A stretch of 64,000 nt of DNA from assembly GCF_014203275.1 (NCBI RefSeq), contig NZ_JACHIP010000008.1, positions 1-64,000 on the forward strand, given 5' to 3'. The notes beneath the pieces were generated by a model. That model was not told where the DNA came from. It searched no databases and saw only the letters and a list, made by a program, of their open reading frames with translations. Origin of the DNA: Granulicella aggregans (GTDB lineage Bacteria; Acidobacteriota; Terriglobia; Terriglobales; Acidobacteriaceae). The position numbers were made by a program, and so were the translations under genes. Shown one piece after another: positions 41,772-51,252 of the stretch. How positions within the stretch are numbered: the first letter of the stretch is position 1; every line of letters begins with the position of its first letter.

Positions 41772-43991
41772 TTAGAAGGCGTAGTGGACGGCGAGGGTTG
41801 TGACATTGCCATGGAAGGCGCGTGGAGCCGTCAGGCCTATCGCTCCTCCTTCGCCATAGCCATAGTAGTTGTAGTCGCCCTTCCAGCTCCAGTTCTTAGC
41901 GAGGTCAATCGCGAAGCTGGCGTAGGGCGTTTGAAACTGCGATTGCAGCGAGCCTGGCACCTGCCGGATATTCGGCGCGTCGGCAGTCCCGTTCACCGAC
42001 GTGGTGCGATATCCACCGGTGAAGTGAGCGCGCTTTACCGGCGATACCGTGAATCCGAGAGAGCCGTATTGCGTTGGAGCGTTGTAGTAGCCAGTGCTCA
42101 GCAGCGGTGTGGCGGCCGCAACGCAGACAGATGGTGCGACGCCTGCTGTAGGCGGGGCAGGCGTTGAGACATAGCACTCGAGCGTGCTGGAGAAGACATC
42201 GTCGTAGGAGTAGTTGAGATCGAGAGACCAGCGTTCACTCCGTGCGATGGTAGTGCCGAAGGAGAAGTCGCGATTGTGTTCGAGGTGGTTCACAGTCTGG
42301 ACATTGTTGCGACTCTCGCGAAAGTTGAGCGTGCCTGAGAAGGTGAGCCAGGTCTGCGGTCGGTAGGTCGAACGAACTATATAGTGTTGCAACTGCCGCG
42401 GGCTGATGCGCGTGAATGACATGTCCGCGTACATGGCCTCGACGTTGAAGTTGATGCGCAACTTCGGGGTTGGCTTGAACGCGGCTCCGAACAGACCCCA
42501 GTTCTCGTGGATCGGAATGAAGTCGCCGCCTGCGTCCGTGATGATGCGACTGCGATACCTGTAGCCGGCGGAGAGCCTTAGCTGCGAGGTGGTCTCCCAC
42601 TCCAGGATGAAGGTGTTGGTTTTGGTCTTCTGATTGAGGAACTGTGCATCGGCCGTTGTGGTCGTGGTCGTTGCCCCGGGAGCTATAAGCAACGACTTGC
42701 CGGTGTAGTCGACCTCTGTGAACGAGTTGACGCCGGGGATGCGGAAGTCCCAGAAGTGGAAAAGGTTGGATGCCGTGAGTTTGGGAGTGATCTGGTAGGT
42801 TGCGCCAAGGTCTGCATTTACATTGATGCGGCGGACGCGGGCCGATCCATTGATGATCGATTCACGAATTGCAGTGCGCGTCTCCAGGCCGTTGAACGTC
42901 TCGTTGAAGTGATCCAGGTTGCTGGTGGTGGCGCTGTACAAGGCTCGTCCGTTGAAGCTGAGGCGCGGAACGGATGCGCTTTGGAAACGAAGCTGTTCGG
43001 TCGGTGCGAGCGTGCGCGTGGGGGCGGATCGGTTGTAGCCGAGGAACGCATTGCAGGTAGGGTTTACCGTGCCATTCGCAAGGAAGGGCGTGGCACAGGG
43101 GGCCGCCCACACCGAAGAGAGATCAACTCCCAGAGCTACGGGTGTGCCATTCGATAGCTGGTAGTTGAGACCGGCCAGTTGCCAGTTGGTGTCGTTCTTG
43201 AAGCGCATCACGAATTGGTCGTAGCTGATGATTGTCTGCCGATTCAGCTTGTAGTCGAGGCCGGCGTTCCATGTGTCCGTCCCGTTGCGCCAGAACTGCA
43301 TGAGCAGCCCATCCGCGCCTTCATGGATTGTGCTGTACGAAGGGCCTTCGCTGATGTTGCGGTTGTATCCGAGCCGGACGCTGAACCGGGCCAGCGGCGC
43401 AAGGGTCAAGGACAGGTCGGAGTTTCTCCGAACCGTGTTGAAGAGGTGGGGCGAGTCCAGCAGCGGTACATAGGGCGTCGATGAAGGAGGAATCAGCGGG
43501 TTGTCGAGAAGGTTGTAGTCGAAGTATTGGCGGTCGCGGCGGAAGTTGCCTCGGAACTGGTAGAGCTTCCCCTTCGCGACGTCCAGCAGCGTGACGCTGT
43601 TCGGATCTCCACCATAACCGAAGCTGTTGGTAGAGAGATGGTCGAAGAGCGGCGTGTTCTTTGGGTCGACGGTGCGCATCTCCAGCGAGAAGTTGAGAAT
43701 TCGTGGGCCGGTCTGGGTATTCACCAGGGTGTCGTACATTGCGCCACTGCCGGACTGGCTTACGATGTGCCCACCCGTATCGACGGACTGGTGAATGGTG
43801 TAGCCGTAGCGAATGTTGTCCGTGGGAGTGGGCGCGGAGGCGTCCTTTGAAGTGGGCTGCACAGCGATGGGAGCCTGAGGGGGAGCGGCAATCTGAGAGA
43901 TCGCGGGCCTGGGGAGGGCGATCGCGGCACAGAGAAGCGCAATCAAGAGCGTTGCGTGAGGAAGTGATGGTATTGAAGACGGCATGTTCAT
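41772..43991 (-). CDS. Outer-membrane beta-barrel, MtrB/PioB-like partner of a decaheme cytochrome
   Basis: 739 residues from the ATG at 43991 (GAGGAGG upstream). A signal peptide ends near PAISQ. The body is made of alternating aromatic/hydrophobic strands with Asn/Thr/Ser-rich loops, and the protein ends in AVHYAF, the C-terminal aromatic of outer-membrane barrels. Size and the decaheme gene directly upstream in the same operon fit MtrB/PioB barrels, which sheath an MtrA-type cytochrome to pass electrons through the outer membrane. The N-terminal CxxC of Shewanella MtrB is not seen. By sequence alone it could be another barrel; the context decides the call. Confidence 0.7.
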   Translation of the reverse strand: MNMPSSIPSLPHATLLIALLCAAIALPRPAISQIAAPPQAPIAVQPTSKDASAPTPTDNIRYGYTIHQSVDTGGHIVSQSGSGAMYDTLVNTQTGPRILNFSLEMRTVDPKNTPLFDHLSTNSFGYGGDPNSVTLLDVAKGKLYQFRGNFRRDRQYFDYNLLDNPLIPPSSTPYVPLLDSPHLFNTVRRNSDLSLTLAPLARFSVRLGYNRNISEGPSYSTIHEGADGLLMQFWRNGTDTWNAGLDYKLNRQTIISYDQFVMRFKNDTNWQLAGLNYQLSNGTPVALGVDLSSVWAAPCATPFLANGTVNPTCNAFLGYNRSAPTRTLAPTEQLRFQSASVPRLSFNGRALYSATTSNLDHFNETFNGLETRTAIRESIINGSARVRRINVNADLGATYQITPKLTASNLFHFWDFRIPGVNSFTEVDYTGKSLLIAPGATTTTTTADAQFLNQKTKTNTFILEWETTSQLRLSAGYRYRSRIITDAGGDFIPIHENWGLFGAAFKPTPKLRINFNVEAMYADMSFTRISPRQLQHYIVRSTYRPQTWLTFSGTLNFRESRNNVQTVNHLEHNRDFSFGTTIARSERWSLDLNYSYDDVFSSTLECYVSTPAPPTAGVAPSVCVAAATPLLSTGYYNAPTQYGSLGFTVSPVKRAHFTGGYRTTSVNGTADAPNIRQVPGSLQSQFQTPYASFAIDLAKNWSWKGDYNYYGYGEGGAIGLTAPRAFHGNVTTLAVHYAF

Positions 43992-44005
43992 GATGCGGCA
44001 CCTCC

Positions 44006-44926
44006 TCACTTCAGGAAATTGCTGTCGGCGTTTGAACCGTGGATCTGGGTGTGGCAGGTGTTGCACGCCTGGTATTGGTTGGCCATGTTGTGGAACGAAG
44101 GTGTGCCTGGAGCTGTGAAGTTCATCGATGCTGTATGGCATTGCAGACAGAGCGAGTTCACATTGTTGCGCGTAAGCAGGCGGGGGTTCGATGAGCCGTG
44201 GGGAAAATGGCAGGAGAGACAGCCTTCGGTCTTGATGTGCGGGTGCTCATACACAAAGGGGCCCATGGCGTCGGCGTGGCACTTCACGCAGACTGCGTTC
44301 TGGTCCGCGCTGGACTTCAGCATCTTGTCCTGGAGCGTGCCGTGCGGATCGTGGCAGTCGCTGCACTTCATCAAGCCTTCGTTTACCTTGTGGTGGAAAG
44401 GTTGCGAGAAGGATGCCTTGACGTCGGTGTGGCACTGATAACAAAGTTTCGGCTCTGAGACCTTCAGCAGATTGACTTCATTCTGGGGAGAATGAGTGCT
44501 GTGGCACGACGTACATCCCACACCAGCTGCGCCATGGGCCGTGCGGTCGAAGTTGGCATGCGTGCCCAGGTGACAGGCGAGGCACTTGGCGTCGACTACT
44601 TTCGAGGGTGCTTTGTCGAAGTGAAATATCTTTGTCGGGTCGCCACCGGATTCGACGTGCGCTCTGCCGCCACCGTGGCAGTTCTCGCAGGTGACGCCCT
44701 TGCCACCATGCTCCAGAGCCAGCGCGGCGTGCGGGTTGGATGCGAACTTTTTCGAGAGGTCGGCGTGGCATAACTCGCAGGTCTCTGACCCCACAAAGTC
44801 AGAGACCTTCATGATGTCGGTCTTGCTGTTCGTAATCGCTTGCGTAGCCGTCTGGGCGAGAGACGGCAGCGCGGCGAGCCCGAGGCTTGATGCGAGCGAC
44901 GCGAAGACCAGCAGAAGACGCTTCAT
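44006..44926 (-). CDS. Decaheme c-type cytochrome, DmsE/MtrA family
   Basis: 306 residues from the ATG at 44926 (MKRLLLVFASL); the longer frame upstream is not needed. A signal peptide ends near LAQT. There are exactly ten CXXCH motifs: CELCH, CENCH, CLACH, CTSCH, CYQCH, CSDCH, CVKCH, CLSCH, CLQCH, CNTCH. Length and regular spacing match MtrA/DmsE/PioA periplasmic decaheme wires. Many extra His residues can serve as distal ligands. Fourteen bases separate it from the barrel gene. No outer-surface MtrC-like cytochrome is encoded in the window, so the arrangement is closer to PioAB. Confidence 0.92.
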   Translation of the reverse strand: MKRLLLVFASLASSLGLAALPSLAQTATQAITNSKTDIMKVSDFVGSETCELCHADLSKKFASNPHAALALEHGGKGVTCENCHGGGRAHVESGGDPTKIFHFDKAPSKVVDAKCLACHLGTHANFDRTAHGAAGVGCTSCHSTHSPQNEVNLLKVSEPKLCYQCHTDVKASFSQPFHHKVNEGLMKCSDCHDPHGTLQDKMLKSSADQNAVCVKCHADAMGPFVYEHPHIKTEGCLSCHFPHGSSNPRLLTRNNVNSLCLQCHTASMNFTAPGTPSFHNMANQYQACNTCHTQIHGSNADSNFLK

Positions 44927-45646
44927 GGGACTCGCCAATGGAAGTTGCAAAAGCTCAATGCGCGTTGCGTTGAATGTACTCTGCGTGATGCGAGCTAAAT
45001 GCGAGGGAGTGGTCAGGTGAGTCAAGTGCAACTATCTGCGCGTTAGAGCTGGATAGCTGAGCAATTGCGCTCACGTCAACCTATGCTGGGCAAAGAGGAG
45101 GCCTTAAGAGAATCAACTCCTTAGAGATCGCCATACAGAATGCTTCGGTTTTAGCGATTTGATTCTGCCGTCACCGCTGCCTCATTGCGTCGCTACTGCC
45201 CGTTGCCGTCGCTCTTTCATGTGACACATGAGAAGAAGAGATTCTTCTCATATCCGCGCTTAACCCGAAGTGGAAGCGTCGGTCAAAGCCGCACGTTTTC
45301 TGTGCGCCGCGTAGCGGGCGAAGCGCCTTGACGGACGCCGTAACGAAGGGTAGTTGGCCACGGGCACCGAGCATCATGAAGGCTGATTTCGGCTTCTCTT
45401 GAGGAATTGCGCCAAGACGAAATGGTGAGGCTAGACGATCAGCTCCGAACTGTGCGGAGTAATCATTGCGCAGCACGATCCTGATCAACGACCCGAAATT
45501 TCGTAGCGGAGGCATCATGCAAACAGCAGAATGTGGGTGCAATGAGCTGCAATCCGCGCGGGGTGTACCAAAGGGTGTACCAACTCAAGCACTTCACGAG
45601 ATGACTAAACACACAGTTCAGCAAGTCTATTTTTTTGTGCAACTTA
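44927..45646. other. Gene-poor stretch between decaheme gene and tRNA-Arg
   Basis: About 720 bases. It holds the promoter side of the decaheme operon with a Crp/Fnr-type site (45058-45073). Near the tRNA there is a tandem GGTGTACC repeat (units at 45562-45569 and 45574-45581). The open frames here, for example 45171-45542 on the minus strand, have no signal peptide, domain or plausible ribosome binding site. It may be the scar of an integrated element. Confidence 0.4.
45058..45073 (-). promoter_or_regulatory. Candidate Crp/Fnr-type operator upstream of the decaheme cytochrome
   Basis: TGAGCAATTGCGCTCA, a dyad with one mismatch between halves (TGAGCA/CGCTCA). Its complement TGAGCGCAATTGCTCA matches the hydrogenase-side and nitroreductase sites in the ATTGCTCA half. 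It lies 132-147 bases before the cytochrome start. Confidence 0.55.
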
Positions 45647-45723
45647 TGGTGGCCCGGGCAGGAGTCCAACCTGCGACCTTCGCGTTAGGAGTGCGCTGCT
45701 CTATGCAACTGAGCTACCGGGCC
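45647..45723 (-). tRNA. tRNA-Arg(CCU), with unusual core bases
   Basis: Cloverleaf with perfect acceptor stem (45717-45723 with 45651-45657), D-stem GCTC/GAGC, T-stem GCAGG/CCTGC, anticodon loop CTCCTAA (anticodon CCU) and an encoded CCA. Variable loop AGGTC is normal. Two oddities: the anticodon stem has mismatches at both ends (27-43 G-A and 31-39 A-C), and the nearly universal tertiary pair G19-C56 is reversed to C19-G56 (D-loop AGTTGCATA, T-loop TTGGACT). The reversal keeps base-pairing, which hints at function; the stem mismatches hint at decay or an element-borne copy. Confidence 0.8.
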
Positions 45724-45847
45724 ACTTGTGGCTAGTTCCCGGGTGCCGCAATGAAAGGCCGCCGCTCCGGGTCTCTTTCAGTGTATCGCGACCGCCGCTC
45801 AAAGACCGAAGCGCAAGGCCGACCTCTGCGGCCCTGCGCTCCATCTC

Positions 45848-46702
45848 CTATTTCACCGCCGAAGCGACTGCATTGGCCAGAGTGGTCGTCGGCCTTCCCA
45901 GCAGCGTGCTCAAGTCCCGCGATTTGCTCTCCAACTCACCCTCTGAAGCGCAAACATCCGAGTGTGCCAGCATCTCCGCAATCGGAGCAGGTAGCCCGAA
46001 CCCCTTCAACGCTCCGGCATACGCCTCCTCCGGCAGGTCTTGATAAACGACCGTCTTCCCGGAAGCCTTCGACACCTCAGCCGCCAGTTCGCTCAGGCTG
46101 AACGACGAATCTCCGGCCAACTCGTACACCTTGTTCTCATGCCCATCAGCCGTCAGCACCACTGCCGCAGCGTCCGCATAGTCCGCCCGGGCCGCGGCCG
46201 AGAAGCGGCCATCCTTCGCCGAGCCCAGAATCGCCCCATGCTCCAGCGCAGGCCCCAGGTTTTCCGTGTAGTTTTCCAGATACCATCCGTTCCGCAGAAA
46301 TACATACTTCAACCCTGAAGCAGCGATCGCCTTTTCAGTCGCAAGGTGGTCCTTCGCCACAATCAGCTTCGACGTGTCCGCCCCCAGCACGCTCGTATAA
46401 GCGATCAACTTCACACCCGCTTTCACTGCTGCGTCGATAGCGGTCTTGTGCTGCTTCACCCGCTCCTCGCCCAGCACGTTGCTGCTGATCAGCAACAGCT
46501 TCTCCGCTCCGGCAAAGGCGGCAACTAGCGTCTCCGGCCGCGCATAGTCCGCTTCGCGCACCTGAACGCCCAACGACTTCAAGCTCGCTGCCTTCTCCAC
46601 ACTCCGAACCGCAGCCACAATCTCTCCCGCCGGAACTCGCTCCAGCAGCGCCTTCACCACAAGACTTCCCAACTTCCCGGTTGCTCCTGTCACTACGATC
46701 AT
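45848..46702 (-). CDS. NmrA-type NAD(P)-dependent oxidoreductase (quinone oxidoreductase 2-like)
   Basis: 284 residues. N-terminal Rossmann motif MIVVTGATGKLGSLVVKALL, then AVRSVEKA and YTSVLGADTS. The atypical short-chain dehydrogenase lacks the YxxxK catalytic pair, as in NmrA/QorB proteins. E. coli QorB reduces quinones with NADPH. It is divergent from an HxlR regulator, the same arrangement as qorB with its regulator, and an inverted repeat lies between them. Confidence 0.88.
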   Translation of the reverse strand: MIVVTGATGKLGSLVVKALLERVPAGEIVAAVRSVEKAASLKSLGVQVREADYARPETLVAAFAGAEKLLLISSNVLGEERVKQHKTAIDAAVKAGVKLIAYTSVLGADTSKLIVAKDHLATEKAIAASGLKYVFLRNGWYLENYTENLGPALEHGAILGSAKDGRFSAAARADYADAAAVVLTADGHENKVYELAGDSSFSLSELAAEVSKASGKTVVYQDLPEEAYAGALKGFGLPAPIAEMLAHSDVCASEGELESKSRDLSTLLGRPTTTLANAVASAVK

Positions 46703-46797
46703 CGTGAATCTCCCTTGTTCTTGATCAGCGTTTCTGTCTCAACATCCAGCCGCATCCGCGGCCACAGGAAGAACTCTACGCCCCAAGCTAACTTTCC

Positions 46798-46828
46798 GTA
46801 AGTACGTACCTTAATGTAAGCTACTTAC
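46798..46828. promoter_or_regulatory. Inverted repeat, likely HxlR operator
   Basis: GTAAGTA (46798-46804) and TACTTAC (46822-46828) form a perfect 7-bp inverted repeat with 17 bases between. GTAAGTACGTAC in the left half adds a GTAC core. GTAC/TACTTAC-type sequences are typical for HxlR-family operators. The right half directly abuts the regulator's ATG. Confidence 0.6.
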
Positions 46829-47221
46829 ATGGAGACTACATCGCGAGTCCTGGCCTCGCGCCAGAGCCGCCGTCGCGGCAATGTATACGATGCCAACTGC
46901 CCCTCACGCATCGTGCTCGACCACGTCACCTCCCGCTGGGGAACTCTCATCCTTCTCGTCTTGCTAGACGGCACCCACCGCTTCTCTGAGCTCGCCCGAG
47001 CCATTGGCGGTGTGAGTGAAAAGATGCTCGCCCAGACCCTCCAGACCCTTGAAGCCGATGGCCTTCTTATCCGCACTGTCTACCCCACCATCCCCCCGAA
47101 GGTCGAGTACTCGCTCACCAAACTTGGCACCGAAGCCGCCCTTCAGGTCCGCACGTTGACCAACTGGGTAGAAGAAAACGTCTCCACCATCCTCAAACTT
47201 CAATCGAAACGTGCCAGCTAA
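46829..47221 (+). CDS. HxlR-family transcriptional regulator
   Basis: 130 residues. Winged helix with the family pattern: N-terminal sensing Cys in DANCPSRIVLDHV, RWGTLILLVLLDGTHRFSELAR, SEKMLAQTLQTLEADGLL, and the wing VYPTIPPKVEYSLTKLG. HxlR proteins such as QorR or YodB respond to quinones or other electrophiles through this Cys. The start codon has no room for a ribosome binding site outside the operator, so translation may begin on a leaderless transcript. Confidence 0.9.
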   Translation: METTSRVLASRQSRRRGNVYDANCPSRIVLDHVTSRWGTLILLVLLDGTHRFSELARAIGGVSEKMLAQTLQTLEADGLLIRTVYPTIPPKVEYSLTKLGTEAALQVRTLTNWVEENVSTILKLQSKRAS

Positions 47222-47372
47222 CTCACTCTCCCCAAACCTGCCGGCACCCTGAGCGCAGCGAGGGCCCCCCACACCGCCCACACACCTACAACCGCCCGAA
47301 CCTTCAGCCGCCATCGCCAAGCGTGTCTCAAGGCCCCGGTGGTAAACTTACCAGCGGAGCAATAGCCAAATT

Positions 47373-48617
<1,245 letters not shown>

Positions 48618-48752
48618 CCCCCAACATTTCAACGAAACCTTGTCATCCTTCGCCGAAGGCGGAGGATCTTGCTTTTATTCTGGCCTTTTCCTTTTGGTGT
48701 CATTCCCGAAAGAATCTCTGTCTGCAACCGCAGGGGTACCTCCGCAGCGCTT

Positions 48753-49319
48753 TCAGTGAACAGTAACTTGATGTGTCGGCTCAAAGAGTGTCCGGTCAAA
48801 GCCATACGCCAGACGTATCTGCTTCTCAGGGCAATACAGCGCATACACAACCTGGTTCTCTCCCTTATCGAGAAGGGCATCAAAAGTCAGCCTTATCTCC
48901 CCGATGGATCCTTCTGCTCCAAGCGCATCTTCAGGATGCTCTATTGATCTCTGCAGGAGACCCGCCTCCGCATCGTCCTGCCAGCGAGCGCGAGTCTTTG
49001 CCGGATCCGGCCAGGACCACTCCATGCTCGATCCCCACCTTACGACCCCCGTCCTCATATCGCGCAGCGGGACCTTCGGATATCCAAGATTCACCACTCC
49101 CCGAAACTCCAGCTCAATGAAGAACTCGAAGCTGTAAAAGTTACCTGGCGGCCTTTCCGGCAAGGATTTCGCGGGTGTCTTCGCCTCTGTCGCCGATGGA
49201 ACAGATCGCTCGCTCGATGCAGTCTGCAAGCTGGCGCTGACTGGCGGTACAAAAGTGAGTGGCTTGGCTGCCTCCTGCCGGCTCTTCAGAAACTGCAACA
49301 CGCTCTCAATGATTTTCAT
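48753..49319 (-). CDS. Hypothetical protein
   Basis: 188 residues with no signal peptide or membrane helix. A Ser/Pro/Ala-rich linker (about 20-57) leads to a folded part starting NFYSFEFFIELEFRGVVNLG and containing RWGSSMEWSWPDPAKTR. The beta-rich pattern suggests a small sandwich domain. No family recognised. It is 44 bases upstream of the TonB-type gene's stop, but that gene is transcribed toward it, so they may be cotranscribed. Confidence 0.6.
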   Translation of the reverse strand: MKIIESVLQFLKSRQEAAKPLTFVPPVSASLQTASSERSVPSATEAKTPAKSLPERPPGNFYSFEFFIELEFRGVVNLGYPKVPLRDMRTGVVRWGSSMEWSWPDPAKTRARWQDDAEAGLLQRSIEHPEDALGAEGSIGEIRLTFDALLDKGENQVVYALYCPEKQIRLAYGFDRTLFEPTHQVTVH

Positions 49320-49363
49320 CTGTGCCGCCCCTCGAAGACTCTTTACCCATCCCCACTCATCGT

Positions 49364-50818
49364 TTACTTCGCCCCCGGCGGTCCTCCAAAATTAAAGTTC
49401 ACCAGCACAACCGTCTCCGCCTTCCGCACCACCCCATCCACAACATACGGCTTATAGCGCCACTGCTTCACCGCATCCACCGCCGCCGCCCGTAGCAGCG
49501 GAGGTCCGCTCACCACTGTCAGGTTGGTCACCTCACCCTGCTCCGTAATCAACACGTGCAGGGCGACGGTTCCGGCTATATGCGCGGCCTTGGCCACCGC
49601 CGGATAGACCGGATCAACCTTGCTCAAAAGATTGCTCGCGGCGACACCCCCGGATATCCGCGACACATCCAGAGCCGTACCCGCGGGAGACGTCCCCAGT
49701 TGCCCAAACACACCCTGCGTCGACGCCGTCATCATCGCCAGCGCATAGCCTTCCTCCACGGTGCATCCCGCCGCCGGATCGATCGGCTTCCCCATGAAAT
49801 CCATCCGCTGCGTGCCCACCTTAGGCAGCGCGATAGTCGGAGTTGCAGGAGCCGCAATCGTTCCAGCCGCCATCTTCTCCCGGTACGCCTTCTGCTGCGC
49901 CCTCAGCCTCTCTCCTGCAGCCGACCAGTCCGGAATCAGCATCGACGCCTTGTCTTTGGGTGTCCGGCACACCGTGGCATTCAGCGACCTGAATCCGGTC
50001 TCCGTAAGCGCACACGTCGCCTCGCAGCTTGGCGGTACACCGCACTCCGCGTGCAGGTCGTCTTTCTTGCACGCCTCATACTTCGAATACTGCCGCACAC
50101 ACGCTCGTGCCGTCTCTCCGCACATCGGGGCCACGCGCTCATTCATTGCCGCATACAGCCCCATCGCCTCCGCCACATCCTCCATTCCCGGCTCTGTCTT
50201 CGGAGCGATGGCAACCTCAAGGAACGCCGCCCGTTCCTTCACACGCTTCGCCAGCGCCGCGTAATCGGTCAGACTCTCCTTCAACTCCGCGTACTCTCCG
50301 TCAACCTGCGCCTGCCTCGCCGGATCCGCCGACGGCGCTCCCGGCGTGCACCCCTCGCACACCGGGCGAAGCTTTAACACCAGCGTCCCTAACGCGGACT
50401 CCATCACCGCTACCGACTTCTCCCGGAGGTAACTGAACCGGACCTCACCTGGATGTTGGTCTGGAATCAAACCCGAATTCCCCGGATCGATCGGCCCGAA
50501 ATGCACTACCCCCGCAGACACCAGCAGGACTCCCGCAACCGGTGCCTTCGGCATCTCACTGCCCGCTGACTTCAGAATCATCGTTCCCACCACCGGCCAG
50601 CAGATTCCCTCAAACTTCACCGCCGCGTCCGATGCCGCTGACTCTCGCTGCTTGCACGGAAACACATAGTGATAAACCCCAGCCGCTTCCGTATACCGGA
50701 TCGCGCCGTTGTTATAGAAAAACACCGGCTCCTGTGCCCGTGAGTTAGCCGACCCACCCACTCCGGCCAGCAGGGCTATCACCGCTCCGGCAACCCATCT
50801 GCGAATACCACCCGCCAT
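49364..50818 (-). CDS. Secreted or periplasmic protein with C-terminal TonB domain
   Basis: 484 residues from the ATG at 50818. An N-terminal hydrophobic signal or anchor (GIRRWVAGAVIALLAGVGGSA) is followed by a long region with a Cys-rich part (about 230-290: CGETARACVRQY, CKKDDLHAECGVPPSCEATC). The last 90 residues are a TonB-C domain (KVDPVYPAVAKAAHIAGTVALHVLITEQG ... VKQWRYKPYVVDG). TonB-type domains contact outer-membrane receptors. The TonB box partner and ExbBD are not in the window. The Cys-rich middle is unusual for a plain TonB. Confidence 0.82.
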   Translation of the reverse strand: MAGGIRRWVAGAVIALLAGVGGSANSRAQEPVFFYNNGAIRYTEAAGVYHYVFPCKQRESAASDAAVKFEGICWPVVGTMILKSAGSEMPKAPVAGVLLVSAGVVHFGPIDPGNSGLIPDQHPGEVRFSYLREKSVAVMESALGTLVLKLRPVCEGCTPGAPSADPARQAQVDGEYAELKESLTDYAALAKRVKERAAFLEVAIAPKTEPGMEDVAEAMGLYAAMNERVAPMCGETARACVRQYSKYEACKKDDLHAECGVPPSCEATCALTETGFRSLNATVCRTPKDKASMLIPDWSAAGERLRAQQKAYREKMAAGTIAAPATPTIALPKVGTQRMDFMGKPIDPAAGCTVEEGYALAMMTASTQGVFGQLGTSPAGTALDVSRISGGVAASNLLSKVDPVYPAVAKAAHIAGTVALHVLITEQGEVTNLTVVSGPPLLRAAAVDAVKQWRYKPYVVDGVVRKAETVVLVNFNFGGPPGAK

Positions 50819-51252
50819 GCATCCTCCGTCGAAGACCAGGGCCCGCAAACTACTGCCAATATCGTCCACCGAGCATCGCACCCGGCCCCGGCCAGGTCAA
50901 CCGTTTTCACTCCTGCCGTCCTCGATCTGCGGAACGGAAACACCATCAACCGGAGCGCAACGCCGGGTGCCCCATCCATGCAGCTTTATCGCATGGGTGG
51001 GGCATTCGTGCGGAGTACGAACCGCCTTCCTTCCTTAGCCACCAACTCCGAAAATTTCCGCACCAATCCGCAAAAAATATAGACACGAGGCGTACTCCGT
51101 GAAATACTAAAATATAAAGCTAAAAAGATGCGCGGCGAATCACAGCCTGGCACCCTCAGCTACTCGGCCCCGTCACAGAAGCCTTGGTATACCACCAACT
51201 CGCATGTTCTCAATATCTTGCCCCATATCATGGGGGAGGGGGATACAACGTG
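50819..51252. other. Intergenic region with palindromic repeat and AT-rich promoter area
   Basis: About 430 bases. It contains one copy of the GGGTGCCCCAT hairpin repeat (50963-51008) and an AT-rich stretch near 51070-51130 that could promote the downstream hypothetical gene. No other gene is seen. Confidence 0.5.
50963..51008. repeat. Palindromic repeat (REP-like), copy 1
   Basis: CCGGGTGCCCCAT start, then an imperfect 14-bp stem (50968-50981 with 50991-51004, one G-U) around the loop AGCTTTATC. It shares its opening and loop with copy 2. Confidence 0.7.

Noticed and set aside
45171..45542. Minus-strand open frame of 123 codons between decaheme gene and tRNA
   Set aside because: Odd composition, no domain, signal or ribosome binding site; lies in a probable scar region.
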